Source: a virus
DNA: 43,811 bases
Direction: 5' to 3' (one strand)
Virus record (IMG/VR): IMGVR_UViG_3300050033_000050
Span: 1-43,811 of that record
A model generated the notes under the pieces. It was not told the origin of the DNA, searched no databases, and was given only the letters and a program-made list of their open reading frames with translations. A program made the translations under genes and the position numbers. Each line of letters starts with the position of its first letter. The first letter of the stretch is position 1. Of the stretch, positions 23,494 to 31,233 are shown in pieces.

Positions 23494-24297
23494 CTATCGT
23501 CCCGGCCCCCTTTCGAGCGCCTGGAGCACTTGCTTGGTCACCACGATCAGCGGCTCCTCCGGGTAAAGTTCGCGGAATTGCCTGATCGTCTCCTGGTGCC
23601 GCTCGTGGAACCAGCCCTTGATTTCATACCAGACGCCCATGTCGGGCAGGTAGAAGTCCGGCGTGTATGTCCTGTCTTGCAGTTCAAATCGCCGGGGTTC
23701 ATACTCCCAGGCGATCCCTCTTTGGTCGAGCGCCCTTGCTGCTCGTATCTCAAATGTTGACCGCATCCAGATCCGGCGGTCGCCGTTTACGTACCAGTTG
23801 CCCTTGCCGTGTGCTGGTGGCTTGCCGTAGCGGTAGCAGGCTGCTCCCTTTTTGCCGTACATGGGGTTCTTTTTACCGGCCCAGTGTCCCTTGCCGCCCT
23901 GGCCGATCTTGGCCCGGTGTTCGGCAGAGAGAGGAACCCCCAGGTGCTGCTCTCTCAGGTTCTCCCTGGTCTCTTCGGTATGGTGCTGGTTGTAGAAACT
24001 GTTGCGTTCCCCCTGGGTATAAAATCCCAGGGGACGTATCTGGACGCCCATCATAACCAGGTGCCGCTTTGCTGCTCGCCTATCGCATCCCAGCCGCTCT
24101 CCAACCTGAGTCATGCTCAGTTGCTCGTCCAGGTAGAGCCGACGCATCTTCTCGTCGTCGATCGGTTCCTTCCCTGCCCGCTCCCTGAACCGCTGGCCGA
24201 TTAGTAGCTTGCTGTCGTCCCGCTGGTGCCGTCCCCACATTGCGTTCTTTTCTTTGCTGTGGTTTATTGCCACACTTATCGCCCCCACAGAACACAC
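23494..24297 (-). CDS. Homing-type endonuclease (NUMOD3 plus PD-(D/E)XK-like)
   Basis: 267 residues at most; starts at ATG 24297, GTG 24273 (after GGGGGCGATAA) or ATG 24240 are all possible. A helix-turn-helix-like stretch (MTQVGERLGCDRRAAKRHL) is followed by NUMOD3-type DNA-binding motifs (HTEETRENLREQHLGVPLSAEHRAKIG, AGKKNPMYGKKG). The C-terminal nuclease part has STFEIRAARALDQRGIAWEYEP, TYTPDFYLPDMGVWYEIKGW: Glu, then PDF and EIKG give a PD-(D/E)XK core. Sits between terminase and portal genes, breaking a normally tight pair, as a free-standing homing endonuclease would. It has no structural role evident. Confidence 0.85.
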   Translation of the reverse strand: MCSVGAISVAINHSKEKNAMWGRHQRDDSKLLIGQRFRERAGKEPIDDEKMRRLYLDEQLSMTQVGERLGCDRRAAKRHLVMMGVQIRPLGFYTQGERNSFYNQHHTEETRENLREQHLGVPLSAEHRAKIGQGGKGHWAGKKNPMYGKKGAACYRYGKPPAHGKGNWYVNGDRRIWMRSTFEIRAARALDQRGIAWEYEPRRFELQDRTYTPDFYLPDMGVWYEIKGWFHERHQETIRQFRELYPEEPLIVVTKQVLQALERGPGR

Positions 24298-24323
24298 ATA
24301 CGGCGTCTGATCGGTGATCCCTG

Positions 24324-25784
24324 CTACCTCCAGCGGCTTGTGCCGCCCAATGTCGGTATGACGATGCTTGCCGGTACGTTGAACTCCTTGGCGTAGACCA
24401 GGGTCACGGCGTCGCCGCGGTCAGGGCTGCCCAGCCCCCTGGCCTTCATTTCATCCTTGCTCTCGATCTTCACCTTGCCCTGGCTGGTGTAACTGTACTT
24501 CCGGCTGGACAGTTGCCCCATCAGTTCCTCGTCGTCCGGCAAGCCGATCGGGTCGTCTCCGTTCGGGTCCAGCAATGCCCGCAGTGTCCACCAAAGTTCG
24601 CTGCTGCGGTCGTTGAACTGTTCCTTGTCGTGGGGCGCTTTGTTGACGTCCACGCCCACCACAGGCTCGCCCTGCTCGTTCAGGCGGTCGTAGACGCCGC
24701 TGCCCATGCCCACAATATCAATCTTGACCTCGGTGGCGTCGTTGTCCTTGCGCTCCCGGAGAATCCAGCCCGCTGTCTCCATCAGGTCGTGCTTGCGCCA
24801 GCCTTTCAACCAGCACACTTTGTGGCCTGCCCGCTTGGCAATCGCCGATTCGTCGCTGCCGTACCGGGCGATGTCGACGCCCAGTTCAACCGGCAGCCCC
24901 TCTTCCATGTCGTGCCACCGCTCCATGGCCGCTTCAACCCAGGCCAACGGTATCAGGACGTTGTCGCCCTCGACCGGGAAGTCGCCCTTCACCCTGGAGA
25001 CGTACATCGGGCTGTCCGGTCCCCAGCGCCGGTATTTGTCCGCCACCCAGGCCGGTGTAACCAGCCAGGGCATCGGCAAGTCGCTGGTGATTTTGCTCTC
25101 CCAGGTGCCGTCGGCGATGTCTGCTTCCGTGATACCAAACGCCAGGAAGTTCGGCGTGTCGAATGCTGAAATCTTGATCCGGTTCACACCCGGGTTCTTG
25201 GCCGGGTTGAACAGATCGGCGAAAAGACAGACAGGGTCCGTCGGGTTGCCGATCACCAGAAGCCTGGCGTCGGCGCTCACCAACAGTGCATCCACGGCCA
25301 CAAAGATCTTGGCCGCCACCCCTGCGCCCTCGTCGACGATCACCAGGATGTGACCGCTGCTGGCATGGATGCCCTGCAGGTTGTCCGGTATGTCGGTGGC
25401 AAAACCGAAGGCGTACCAGCCGTCGGTGATCTGGTGCTTGACCTGCAGCGGCTGCCCAAGGTTGTACTTGGCCTTACCGACGGCCTTGCGCCACTCCTGC
25501 CACAGGATCTCCCGCACCTGTCTGCCGGTCGGCGCTGTCGTTAGGACGATGCTGTCCGGCCAGGCCATCAGGTAGGTGATCCCGATCCTGGCGGCCGTCC
25601 AACTCTTTCCCGCTCCGTGGCAGCTTCTGACCGCTGTTTTGGGGTTCGCCCAAACTGAGGCCAGGATCTCGATCTGCTTCTCCCAGGGCAGGCAGGCCAG
25701 AACGTTCTCCCAGAACCAGGTTGGCTGCGTCTGGGTCGTGTGCAGGATCTTGTATGCCTCTTTAGGCGTCAGTAGTTTTTTCAT
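24324..25784 (-). CDS. Terminase large subunit
   Basis: 486 residues from ATG 25784 (MKKLLTPKEAYK); the open frame continues upstream as a shadow of the small subunit. ATPase: adenine-binding WEKQIEIL (34-41), Walker A SCHGAGKS (54-61), Walker B ILVIVDE (146-152), motif III-like ARLLVIGNPT. Nuclease: VELGVDIARYGSDESAI with the first acidic residue, DIVGMGSGVYDRL, and DRGDAVTLVY at the end. Drives packaging and cuts the concatemer. Start overlaps the small subunit gene by 23 nt. Confidence 0.96.
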   Translation of the reverse strand: MKKLLTPKEAYKILHTTQTQPTWFWENVLACLPWEKQIEILASVWANPKTAVRSCHGAGKSWTAARIGITYLMAWPDSIVLTTAPTGRQVREILWQEWRKAVGKAKYNLGQPLQVKHQITDGWYAFGFATDIPDNLQGIHASSGHILVIVDEGAGVAAKIFVAVDALLVSADARLLVIGNPTDPVCLFADLFNPAKNPGVNRIKISAFDTPNFLAFGITEADIADGTWESKITSDLPMPWLVTPAWVADKYRRWGPDSPMYVSRVKGDFPVEGDNVLIPLAWVEAAMERWHDMEEGLPVELGVDIARYGSDESAIAKRAGHKVCWLKGWRKHDLMETAGWILRERKDNDATEVKIDIVGMGSGVYDRLNEQGEPVVGVDVNKAPHDKEQFNDRSSELWWTLRALLDPNGDDPIGLPDDEELMGQLSSRKYSYTSQGKVKIESKDEMKARGLGSPDRGDAVTLVYAKEFNVPASIVIPTLGGTSRWR

Positions 25785-26295
25785 CCATCCCAGCCCCAAT
25801 CGCCAGCGCCGCCAGGGTTGCCCAGTCCATCTTCTCCTCGACCTCGTGCTTGTCGGCCACCTTTGGTAGCGCCCCCAGGCTCTGCAGCGTCTTGACGTGC
25901 TCCGTCTCGTCTGCCTGGATCTGCACCAGGAGGTCCGTCCTGATCCGTGGGTACCCGACGTGCGTCTGCTTGGTTTCCTGCTTGCCGGTAGCCGGGTCGG
26001 TCTCCGTCTGGAACTTGGGACAGAGCGTGGAGTACTCCTGCCAGCGGTAGGTCTGCCGCTCATCGTAGTTGAGGCAAAGCTCGAACACTGCCTCCTCGAC
26101 CGGCAGGTGCATTGCCTCCGTGCCCTGCTCCTGGGCGTACTTGCGGATCGCCACAATGTCCCGGCCGACGGTCGCCATGCTGATGCCCAGCATCTCGGCG
26201 ATGTCCTCGGCCTTGTATCGCTTGACATAACGAAGGCGCAGAACTTTTCTGCGCCTGTCAATTACCGTCCTATTGGGTCCGAAGCTCCGGCGCAT
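25762..26295 (-). CDS. Terminase small subunit
   Basis: 177 residues. A helix-turn-helix, AEDIAEMLGISMATVGRDIVAI (about 28-50), recognises the packaging site, then a helical oligomerisation region and a C-terminus (EKMDWATLAALAIGAG) that would contact the large subunit. Directly upstream of and overlapping the large subunit gene. The N-terminus FGPNRTVIDRRRKVLRLRYVKRYK is strongly basic. Confidence 0.88.
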   Translation of the reverse strand: MRRSFGPNRTVIDRRRKVLRLRYVKRYKAEDIAEMLGISMATVGRDIVAIRKYAQEQGTEAMHLPVEEAVFELCLNYDERQTYRWQEYSTLCPKFQTETDPATGKQETKQTHVGYPRIRTDLLVQIQADETEHVKTLQSLGALPKVADKHEVEEKMDWATLAALAIGAGMDEKTTDA

Positions 26296-26327
26296 GCTCC
26301 TGCGCCCCCTTCCCTTTACAATCGGCG

Positions 26328-26423
26328 TTATCCGCCGTCATGCTTTCTAACCAGGTAGGCCACTATGGCAGAAGGAAGTATAAAAACGACAACGGCGATC
26401 ACGGCTATAAGAATCCATTTCAT
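26328..26423 (-). CDS. 31-residue single-span membrane peptide
   Basis: MKWILIAVIAVVVFILPSAI then a short basic tail. ATG 26423 overlaps the stop of the ParB-like gene (ATGA) and has a strong GGAGGCGAC site, so translation is credible despite the size. One transmembrane helix (about 3-25). Function unknown; comparable tiny membrane peptides in phages act as holin-like, exclusion or envelope-stress proteins. Confidence 0.7.
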   Translation of the reverse strand: MKWILIAVIAVVVFILPSAIVAYLVRKHDGG

Positions 26424-27292
26424 GTCGCCTCCTCCTCGTCTCCCAGTTGCGCCCCTGCCAGGTAGTCTGCACAGATAAGCTCCAGCGCCCGGCCCCGTGG
26501 ATTCTTTTCGCCCAGCGCCTCGCTGTCGATGCAGGCGTCCAGCGCCTGGTCGACCACACTGGCCTGCGCCTCGAACAGGGCGAACCTGGTCACGACCGGG
26601 GCGTTCTCGTTCTTCAGGTCGGGCCGCTCCAGCACCTGCAGCGCCTGGACGGCCTCGATGACCTGGTCGTATTTGCCTGCGGGCGATTCCACCTTCACCT
26701 TGATTGTGGCGAAGGTCGCCCCGCTCTCCAGGAGGGCCTGCTGAATGAAGTCGTGCAAGCTCCGCTCCGTTTCCTTGTAGATCATCGCGCTGATGAACAC
26801 CGGCTCTGTCTTGCGCTCCTGCGCCGCCTTGGCCGATACCGCCGTGTCGATGTCCGTGGGCATCTTGAGGAGGTCCAGGGTGTCCACAATTTTGCTCTCG
26901 TCGTATGGCAGGATGCCTGCCAGGTCGCCGGTGGTGATCGTCCGGTTCAGGTCGTGCAGCACGCCAGCCAACTTCGCCGGTACCGCCTCGCCTCTCAGGT
27001 AGTTCAGGTTGATCGTCTGCAGTTTGGCATCGATGTCGGTGTCGCCCTCTCTGACGAAGCAAGGCACCGTCTTGTGCCCCAGCTTTTTTGCGATCATCCA
27101 GCGGTGCTCGCCGTCGGTGATCCCGAAGCGACCGCCCTCTTTTGGTCGAACGACCAAAGGGTAGATGATACCCCGCTTCTTGATGTCGGCCTCCAGGCGC
27201 TTCATGTTCGCCGGGTCGACCACGTTCGGGTTGTAGTTGTTCGGGTCGATCAGGTCGATGTCGATCTGCCCGACCTGCTGCGTCTCGCTCAT
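26420..27292 (-). CDS. ParB/Srx-like N-terminal domain protein
   Basis: 290 residues from ATG 27292 (AAGGATAC upstream). ParB-N domain at about 10-110: LIDPNNYNPNVVDPANMKRLEADIKKRGIIYPLVVRP, GRFGITDGEHRWMIAKKLGHKTVPCFV (the GEHRW box corresponds to the GxxR motif of CTP-binding/nuclease members). The rest is helical and acidic at the end. Such proteins often precede terminase genes in phages and may act in DNA processing or packaging; a partition role is unlikely without ParA. Follows a strong terminator. Confidence 0.88.
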   Translation of the reverse strand: MSETQQVGQIDIDLIDPNNYNPNVVDPANMKRLEADIKKRGIIYPLVVRPKEGGRFGITDGEHRWMIAKKLGHKTVPCFVREGDTDIDAKLQTINLNYLRGEAVPAKLAGVLHDLNRTITTGDLAGILPYDESKIVDTLDLLKMPTDIDTAVSAKAAQERKTEPVFISAMIYKETERSLHDFIQQALLESGATFATIKVKVESPAGKYDQVIEAVQALQVLERPDLKNENAPVVTRFALFEAQASVVDQALDACIDSEALGEKNPRGRALELICADYLAGAQLGDEEEAT

Positions 27293-27362
27293 GTATCCTT
27301 GCCCCCCTGCTGGTGTATGCAGCTTCATAAAACAAGCATTATGTAAACTAAACCAGAAAGAT

Positions 27363-27410
27363 AAAGGGCAAATTCCGCCATTTATTCCCGTGGCGGGCAA
27401 TTTGCCCTTT
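27363..27410. terminator. Long bidirectional-looking terminator
   Basis: 12-bp perfect arms (AAAGGGCAAATT/AATTTGCCCTTT) plus an inner CCGCC/GGCGG pair. T-rich sequence flanks both sides (CCCTTTTTC on plus, CCCTTTATC on minus). It separates the accessory block from the packaging genes. A perfect TATAAT reads on the minus strand at 27422-27417, directly before it, but without a good -35. Confidence 0.75.
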
Positions 27411-27477
27411 TTCTGCATTATAGATAAGTGCTCCGAGTAAGCAGATCCTTGACGTCCCGAATGCTGCGCCTAGTTCG

Positions 27478-27807
27478 CTATTGCTGCCCTGTCTGTTTTT
27501 GCTTCCGGACCCTCACCAGTGCTCTTGGCGGTATCGTAAAACTGACCGGCTCTCCGCCCGCTGTCTCTATAAACAGCCATGCCTTGACCGGCTCATCCAG
27601 TCGTGCCTCGTAGCGCCCCTTAATCCAGCCGTCCAATCCGTAGACGCCCTCGGCCAGCTTGACCTCCATATATGCGCCGCAGTGAATGTCCCGGTCGTCC
27701 TGGCCGTCTTTAATGTAGTGCCGCCAGCCGCCCAGTGTCTCCTTCAACTGTAGTCGCCCTTCGATCAGTTCTCGCTCGTCTTCCACGCCATCGCCCCCTG
27801 GCGTCAT
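27478..27807 (-). CDS. DUF5348-like small protein
   Basis: 109 residues if started at ATG 27807, which shares a base with the preceding stop (TAATG); GTG 27786 with AGGGGGC upstream is also good. DERELIEGRLQLKETLGG then GYMEVK-like and DGWIKGRYEARLDEPVKAWLFIETAGGEPVSFTIPPRALVRV, a small beta domain resembling DUF5348. Found in early accessory regions of Bacillota phages. No catalytic motif. Confidence 0.7.
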   Translation of the reverse strand: MTPGGDGVEDERELIEGRLQLKETLGGWRHYIKDGQDDRDIHCGAYMEVKLAEGVYGLDGWIKGRYEARLDEPVKAWLFIETAGGEPVSFTIPPRALVRVRKQKQTGQQ

Positions 27808-28007
27808 TATAAAGGCCGCGGGTGACATTTGCAAAAGGTTCCCCAGGGCATCTCCCCGCTGCCCGGCGTCCGCATGCGCTCCAACTTCGCTGCGGTTCGC
27901 GGGTCGTGCTCGCAGTAGACGGCCTGCATCCAGTATCTCGCTTCCGCCGCTTTGCCCTCGATGTACTTTGGGCAGGCATCGAAGTTATGCTGGTCGTAGC
28001 CGTCCAT
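27807..28007 (-). CDS. Small Cys-containing protein, unknown
   Basis: 66 residues: MDGYDQHNFDACPKYIEGKAAEARYWMQAVYCEH...GTFCKCHPRPL. Four Cys and several His could bind zinc. Coupled to both neighbours by overlapping starts and stops. No family recognised. Confidence 0.68.
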   Translation of the reverse strand: MDGYDQHNFDACPKYIEGKAAEARYWMQAVYCEHDPRTAAKLERMRTPGSGEMPWGTFCKCHPRPL

Positions 28008-28213
28008 TACTCGTCGTCCTTAATCTCCTGCTTGATCTGTCGCAGGTAAGCCTTATTGCTCTCCTCCAAGGTCACGGTGAACACCGTCCCCGGCTCGATC
28101 TTCCGGCCCTGGCTCTCGTCCCTGGTGGCGTATGTCATTCTGCCGATCGTGCCCAGTAGCGTGGCTGTGCAAACGTAATCTCTGCCGTCCTTGCGCTTCT
28201 CGACCGATACCAC
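28007..28213 (-). CDS. Small basic protein sharing a 33-bp segment with the RT gene
   Basis: 68 residues from GTG 28213. AGGAGG lies well upstream, spaced for an ACG codon near 28232 that would add about 7 residues (TTGELVV). The N-terminal part (VSVEKRKDGRDYVCTATLLGTIGRMTYATRD...GTVFTVTLEE) looks like a small beta-barrel. The C-terminus NKAYLRQIKQEIKDDE matches DKAYLREIKQEIQ of the reverse transcriptase, in the same frame, through 31 of 33 identical bases. Function unknown. Confidence 0.72.
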   Translation of the reverse strand: MVSVEKRKDGRDYVCTATLLGTIGRMTYATRDESQGRKIEPGTVFTVTLEESNKAYLRQIKQEIKDDE

Positions 28214-28256
28214 TACCAGTTCCCCTGTCGTTCCGATCGCCTCCTATATATTTAAT

Positions 28257-28309
28257 GGTTGCCTGTCTAAGCGCTGCGGCCGAAACCGCTTATACTCAGA
28301 CAGGCAACC
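28257..28309. repeat. 12-bp perfect inverted repeat, intergenic
   Basis: Arms GGTTGCCTGTCT and AGACAGGCAACC, with an inner AAGCG/CGCTT pair. Lies in the 114-bp gap between two small genes, about 45 bp before the downstream start. No T-run follows on either strand, so an operator, processing site or RNA leader is more likely than a terminator. Confidence 0.8.
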
Positions 28310-28327
28310 GGGGGGCAGTGTCGACCA

Positions 28328-28606
28328 TCATCCCGTTCTCGTGGCGGCTTTATGAATCCGCCTCATGATAACCACCCCTTTCGAGTATTCTGCATACAGT
28401 ACATACGGCTCTTCGACCCCGTGTCCGCAGCAAGCAGCTGCCGCACCATCGATCTTGCCCAGGCAGGCATCATATCCCTCGACGGTAGGCATCTTGCCGC
28501 AGCGTTTGCATGACCTATTATCTTTATACAACGAGTCGTCGCTGTATCGCCATGTTTCGCCATCCCAGTATATTTCATGACCTCTGCCGTTAGCCTTTAT
28601 TGACAT
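28328..28606 (-). CDS. Phage zinc-binding-like protein, unknown function
   Basis: 92 residues. SCKRCGKMPTVEGYDACLGKIDGAAAACCGHGVEEPYVL is a segment I recognise from many Bacillota phage proteins; six Cys and a His suggest one or two metal sites. ATG behind GGGAG, 9 nt after the SSB stop. Biochemical role unknown. Confidence 0.8.
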   Translation of the reverse strand: MSIKANGRGHEIYWDGETWRYSDDSLYKDNRSCKRCGKMPTVEGYDACLGKIDGAAAACCGHGVEEPYVLYAEYSKGVVIMRRIHKAATRTG

Positions 28607-28615
28607 CTACTCCCT

Positions 28616-29032
28616 CTAGAACGGCGGCTCGTCGCCGCCAAATCCGAGGTCATCGCCCTGGTGCGCCTCGTTGTCGCCGCTGCTGGTCGTCCCGCCGCAT
28701 CCACCACCTGCGTCCTTCTTGCGGTCCAGGAACTGCACCCGCTCGGCCACAACGTCGGTGCTGGTCCGGTTCTGGCCTTCCTTGTCCACGTACTTGCTGA
28801 TCTGCAGGCAGCCGTCCACGGCGACCATGCTGCCCTTGCCCAGGTAGGTGGAGCAGTTCTCCGCCCCCTTGCCCCAGACGGTGATTCGTATAAAGTCCGC
28901 TTCTTTCTCGCCTGCTGCGTTAGGCCGTGAGCGGTCAACCGCCAGGGTGAAGTTGGCCACCTCTTTGCCGGTGCTCGTATAGCGCATCTCCGGTTCTCTG
29001 GTCAGCCGCCCAACCAATATGATCCTGTTCAA
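28616..29032 (-). CDS. ssb: Single-stranded DNA-binding protein
   Basis: 138 residues. The OB fold starts MNRIILVGRLTREPEMRYTSTGKEVANFTLAVDR, continues ADFIRITVWGKGAENCSTYLGKGSMVAVDGCLQISKY, and ends with the acidic tip DEPPF used to recruit partner proteins. Ends in TAG, which shows TAG is a working stop codon in this genome. Overlaps the upstream gene by 4 nt. Covers ssDNA during replication and recombination. Confidence 0.96.
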   Translation of the reverse strand: MNRIILVGRLTREPEMRYTSTGKEVANFTLAVDRSRPNAAGEKEADFIRITVWGKGAENCSTYLGKGSMVAVDGCLQISKYVDKEGQNRTSTDVVAERVQFLDRKKDAGGGCGGTTSSGDNEAHQGDDLGFGGDEPPF

Positions 29033-29376
29033 TTCTCGCCACCCCCTTGCGCTATCCTGATCTGCTCCGCCTGCTCCACCTGCGCCTGCGCCAGGCCAGT
29101 AGCTTTTATCTCTGCCCGCCGCTGTTCGACGTTGCGCTGCGCCCGTGCAAAGATCTCGTCGGACGTGACCGCCACGAACCCCTCCGGGTTATCGTGCAGC
29201 ATCCTGAACACCTCGAAGACGACGTCTACCCTGAAGCCCGTCCAGGCCACATCATGAACCAGCGCCTCGGTGATGCCGACCTGCTTGCCTGCCGGTCCCT
29301 CCACCTGTTCTTCCAGCGTCTCTGTCTCCCGGCGTCCCGGTACGATTAGCCTGCCCCTGCGTCCCTTGTCTCTCAC
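29029..29376 (-). CDS. Hypothetical protein next to SSB
   Basis: 115 residues, GTG start after a GGGGGG ribosome site. Basic N-terminus (RDKGRRGRLIVPGRRETETLEEQ), then VHDVAWTGFRVDVVFEVFRMLHDNPEGFVAVTSDEIFARAQRNVEQRRAEIKA and a Gln/Ala-rich helix. No family recognised. Coupled to SSB, so perhaps in replication. Confidence 0.7.
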   Translation of the reverse strand: MRDKGRRGRLIVPGRRETETLEEQVEGPAGKQVGITEALVHDVAWTGFRVDVVFEVFRMLHDNPEGFVAVTSDEIFARAQRNVEQRRAEIKATGLAQAQVEQAEQIRIAQGGGEN

Positions 29377-29391
29377 GTTTAGGTTGCCCCC

Positions 29392-29550
29392 CTAAAATTC
29401 GCATAGTCTCCTGCGCCGCCGTCGGCCCTGGTAATGGTCACAGCGGCTGCAGTTGTCAGGTATTATCAGCTTGCCGTGTTTCCTGCACAGGACGGCCTTA
29501 ATTGTCGTTAGCTCCCTCGCCGGTTTCGGCGGGTGGTATACCTCGAACAT
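29392..29550 (-). CDS. 52-residue zinc-finger-like protein
   Basis: A short gene in an otherwise empty 196-bp gap: ATG 29550 with GGAGGGCCAAG upstream, stop TAG 29392-29394. The sequence has CRKHGK near residue 22 and CSRCDHY near 34, then six Arg and a final Cys, so a C-H-C-C metal knuckle followed by a basic patch. Probably binds nucleic acid. No named family. Confidence 0.72.
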   Translation of the reverse strand: MFEVYHPPKPARELTTIKAVLCRKHGKLIIPDNCSRCDHYQGRRRRRRLCEF

Positions 29551-29572
29551 CTTGGCCCTCCGCGTCCTTTGC

Positions 29573-29935
29573 CTATCTCCCCATCACTACCAGCGCCCGC
29601 TCCAGGCGCTTCAGCAGTTTGCCGTCGTGCGGGATGCCGTCTATTTCGGCCGCCCGATCGCTGCAGGTGACGCATCCCAGCAGTTGCTCGATCTCCCGGT
29701 AGTCCAGGTCGAGGGAGAGCGCCATCGCCTTGTCCGGTCGGCCGCTCTGTCCGTACCAGGCGTCTTCCGGGATAGCCCGCATCTCCACCTGGAACATATA
29801 ATGCTTAGTGCCGATGCCGTGCTTCTCCATCGTGCCCAGTAGGTTTCGCTGGGCGTCCTTTGCTGCCAGCGCCAGTATGTCGACGTTCGCTAGTTCCATC
29901 TCCCTGCCGGGCGTGATGCGCCTGCAGGCGAGCAT
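29573..29935 (-). CDS. Hypothetical protein
   Basis: 120 residues at most, M13 (MELANVDILALAAKDAQR) being an alternative start. Helical, with AKDAQRNLLGTMEKHGIGTKHYMFQVEMRAIPEDAWYG and LDLDYREIEQLLGCVTCSDRAAE. CVTC could be a metal half-site. Unknown family; lies between the methyltransferase and the small zinc-finger-like gene. Confidence 0.68.
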   Translation of the reverse strand: MLACRRITPGREMELANVDILALAAKDAQRNLLGTMEKHGIGTKHYMFQVEMRAIPEDAWYGQSGRPDKAMALSLDLDYREIEQLLGCVTCSDRAAEIDGIPHDGKLLKRLERALVVMGR

Positions 29936-29946
29936 CGGATTCTCTA

Positions 29947-31233
29947 TTATGCTGTCGCCCCCCTCTTCTCCTCGTGCTCGATCACCTTGGCGAACACGCT
30001 GGCCGTGCTGCCGTGCGCCGCCATTATCCGGTCATGCGCCATCATGCCGTACTCCGGCTTCAGGTCGATGTAGATGCTGTCCCTGCCTTCTTGCTCGGCT
30101 ACCAGGCTGACTGTCCCTGCTCCGCCGAGCGGGTCCAGGACGGTACCGCCTTTTGGGCACCCGGCTAAAAGGCAGATCCTTGCCAGCGCCGGTGGGAACA
30201 CCGCGAAATGCGCCCCCTTGAACTGCGCCGTGTTTATGTGCCAAACGCTGCGCCGGTTCTTGCCGGTCAGGTCGAAGCTGGCCGGGAAGTTCAGGCAGTA
30301 CGGCTCCTTGCTATCATAATGCTTGCCCTTGCGGATCTTGCTGCGGTAGGCGACGTCGCTGCCGGTGGCCAGCGGCTCCTTGATCGCCTCTGTGTCGTAG
30401 TAGTAGTCGTGCCCTTTCCAGAGGTTGCGCCTCGTCCAGAACTCCCGGAGCAGCCTGGCCGTCACTGGTGGGTAGTCGACCGTGAGGCCGGTGCGCTTGT
30501 GTGTCCAGACATGATCCGCCCTCGGATGCCGGTCTGTCCGCTGCTTCCGTGGGTGCGTCCAGAACAGGGTCTTGCTGCTCTTGGTCAGTAGGAATACCTG
30601 CTCGTGGTTGCGTGTTGTCCTGTCCTGGACGCTCTCTGGCATCGGGTTGCCCTTCTCCCAGATGTTCTCGGCCCTCAGGTGCCAGCCGTCATCTCTCAGG
30701 GCGAAGGCCATCATCCAGGGCAGGCCGATCAGGTCTTTCGGCTTGAGTCCGGTCGGAACCCGGCTGCCTCGGTTATTGCCGACGTTGCGCTCCCTGCTAT
30801 TCGATATACCGTTGAGCGCCTGGCTGCCTCTGCTGCCTGCATAACTGTCGCCCATGTTCAACCAGCAGGTTCCGTCCTTGCGGAGCACCCGGCGGATCTC
30901 CCGGAACACCCGGGTCAGGTTCGCCACGTACTCCTGCGGGGTCGGCTCCTGGCCGATCTGTCGGTCAATACAGAGAGCGCCGCACTTGTGGCAATACCGG
31001 CGGTCGAGCCGGTCCTGCGCTGCGGCGTGGCTGGATTGTGCCCCTTGGGTCTGCTTCTGCCCACCCCAGCGCCTGACGGCGTGATCGCAGCCCGGATCTC
31101 CGCCTTCCCATGTGCCGGTGCTGTAGTCTCGAAGCCCCCAGTACGGTGGGCTGGTGATCACGCAGTGAACGCTCTCATCGGGCAGGGTCGCCAGGGCGTC
31201 GAGGGCGTCCCCGATCAGCAGGGTGTGGTTCAT
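29947..31233 (-). CDS. Site-specific DNA methyltransferase (SPPY type)
   Basis: 428 residues. MNHTLLIGDALDALATLPDESVHCVITSPPYWGLRDY: motif IV SPPY at 28-31, typical of N4-cytosine/N6-adenine beta-class enzymes. A CHKCGALC metal site follows at about 78-85. The C-terminal part carries VFPPALARICLLAGCPKGGTVLDPLGGAGTVSLVAEQEGRDSIYIDL, with SAM-binding motif I LDPLGGAGT. No restriction endonuclease lies beside it, so it probably protects phage DNA from host restriction. Coupled (ATGA) to the fragment before it. Confidence 0.92.
   Translation of the reverse strand: MNHTLLIGDALDALATLPDESVHCVITSPPYWGLRDYSTGTWEGGDPGCDHAVRRWGGQKQTQGAQSSHAAAQDRLDRRYCHKCGALCIDRQIGQEPTPQEYVANLTRVFREIRRVLRKDGTCWLNMGDSYAGSRGSQALNGISNSRERNVGNNRGSRVPTGLKPKDLIGLPWMMAFALRDDGWHLRAENIWEKGNPMPESVQDRTTRNHEQVFLLTKSSKTLFWTHPRKQRTDRHPRADHVWTHKRTGLTVDYPPVTARLLREFWTRRNLWKGHDYYYDTEAIKEPLATGSDVAYRSKIRKGKHYDSKEPYCLNFPASFDLTGKNRRSVWHINTAQFKGAHFAVFPPALARICLLAGCPKGGTVLDPLGGAGTVSLVAEQEGRDSIYIDLKPEYGMMAHDRIMAAHGSTASVFAKVIEHEEKRGATA

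Noticed and set aside
25785-26261. 160-residue N-terminal extension of the terminase large subunit
   Set aside because: Arg/Ser-rich shadow of the small subunit gene; ATG 25784 fits the family start.
27411-27440. Strong promoter based on the perfect TATAAT at 27417-27422 (minus strand)
   Set aside because: No acceptable -35 hexamer at 16-18 bp; mentioned only in context of the terminator.
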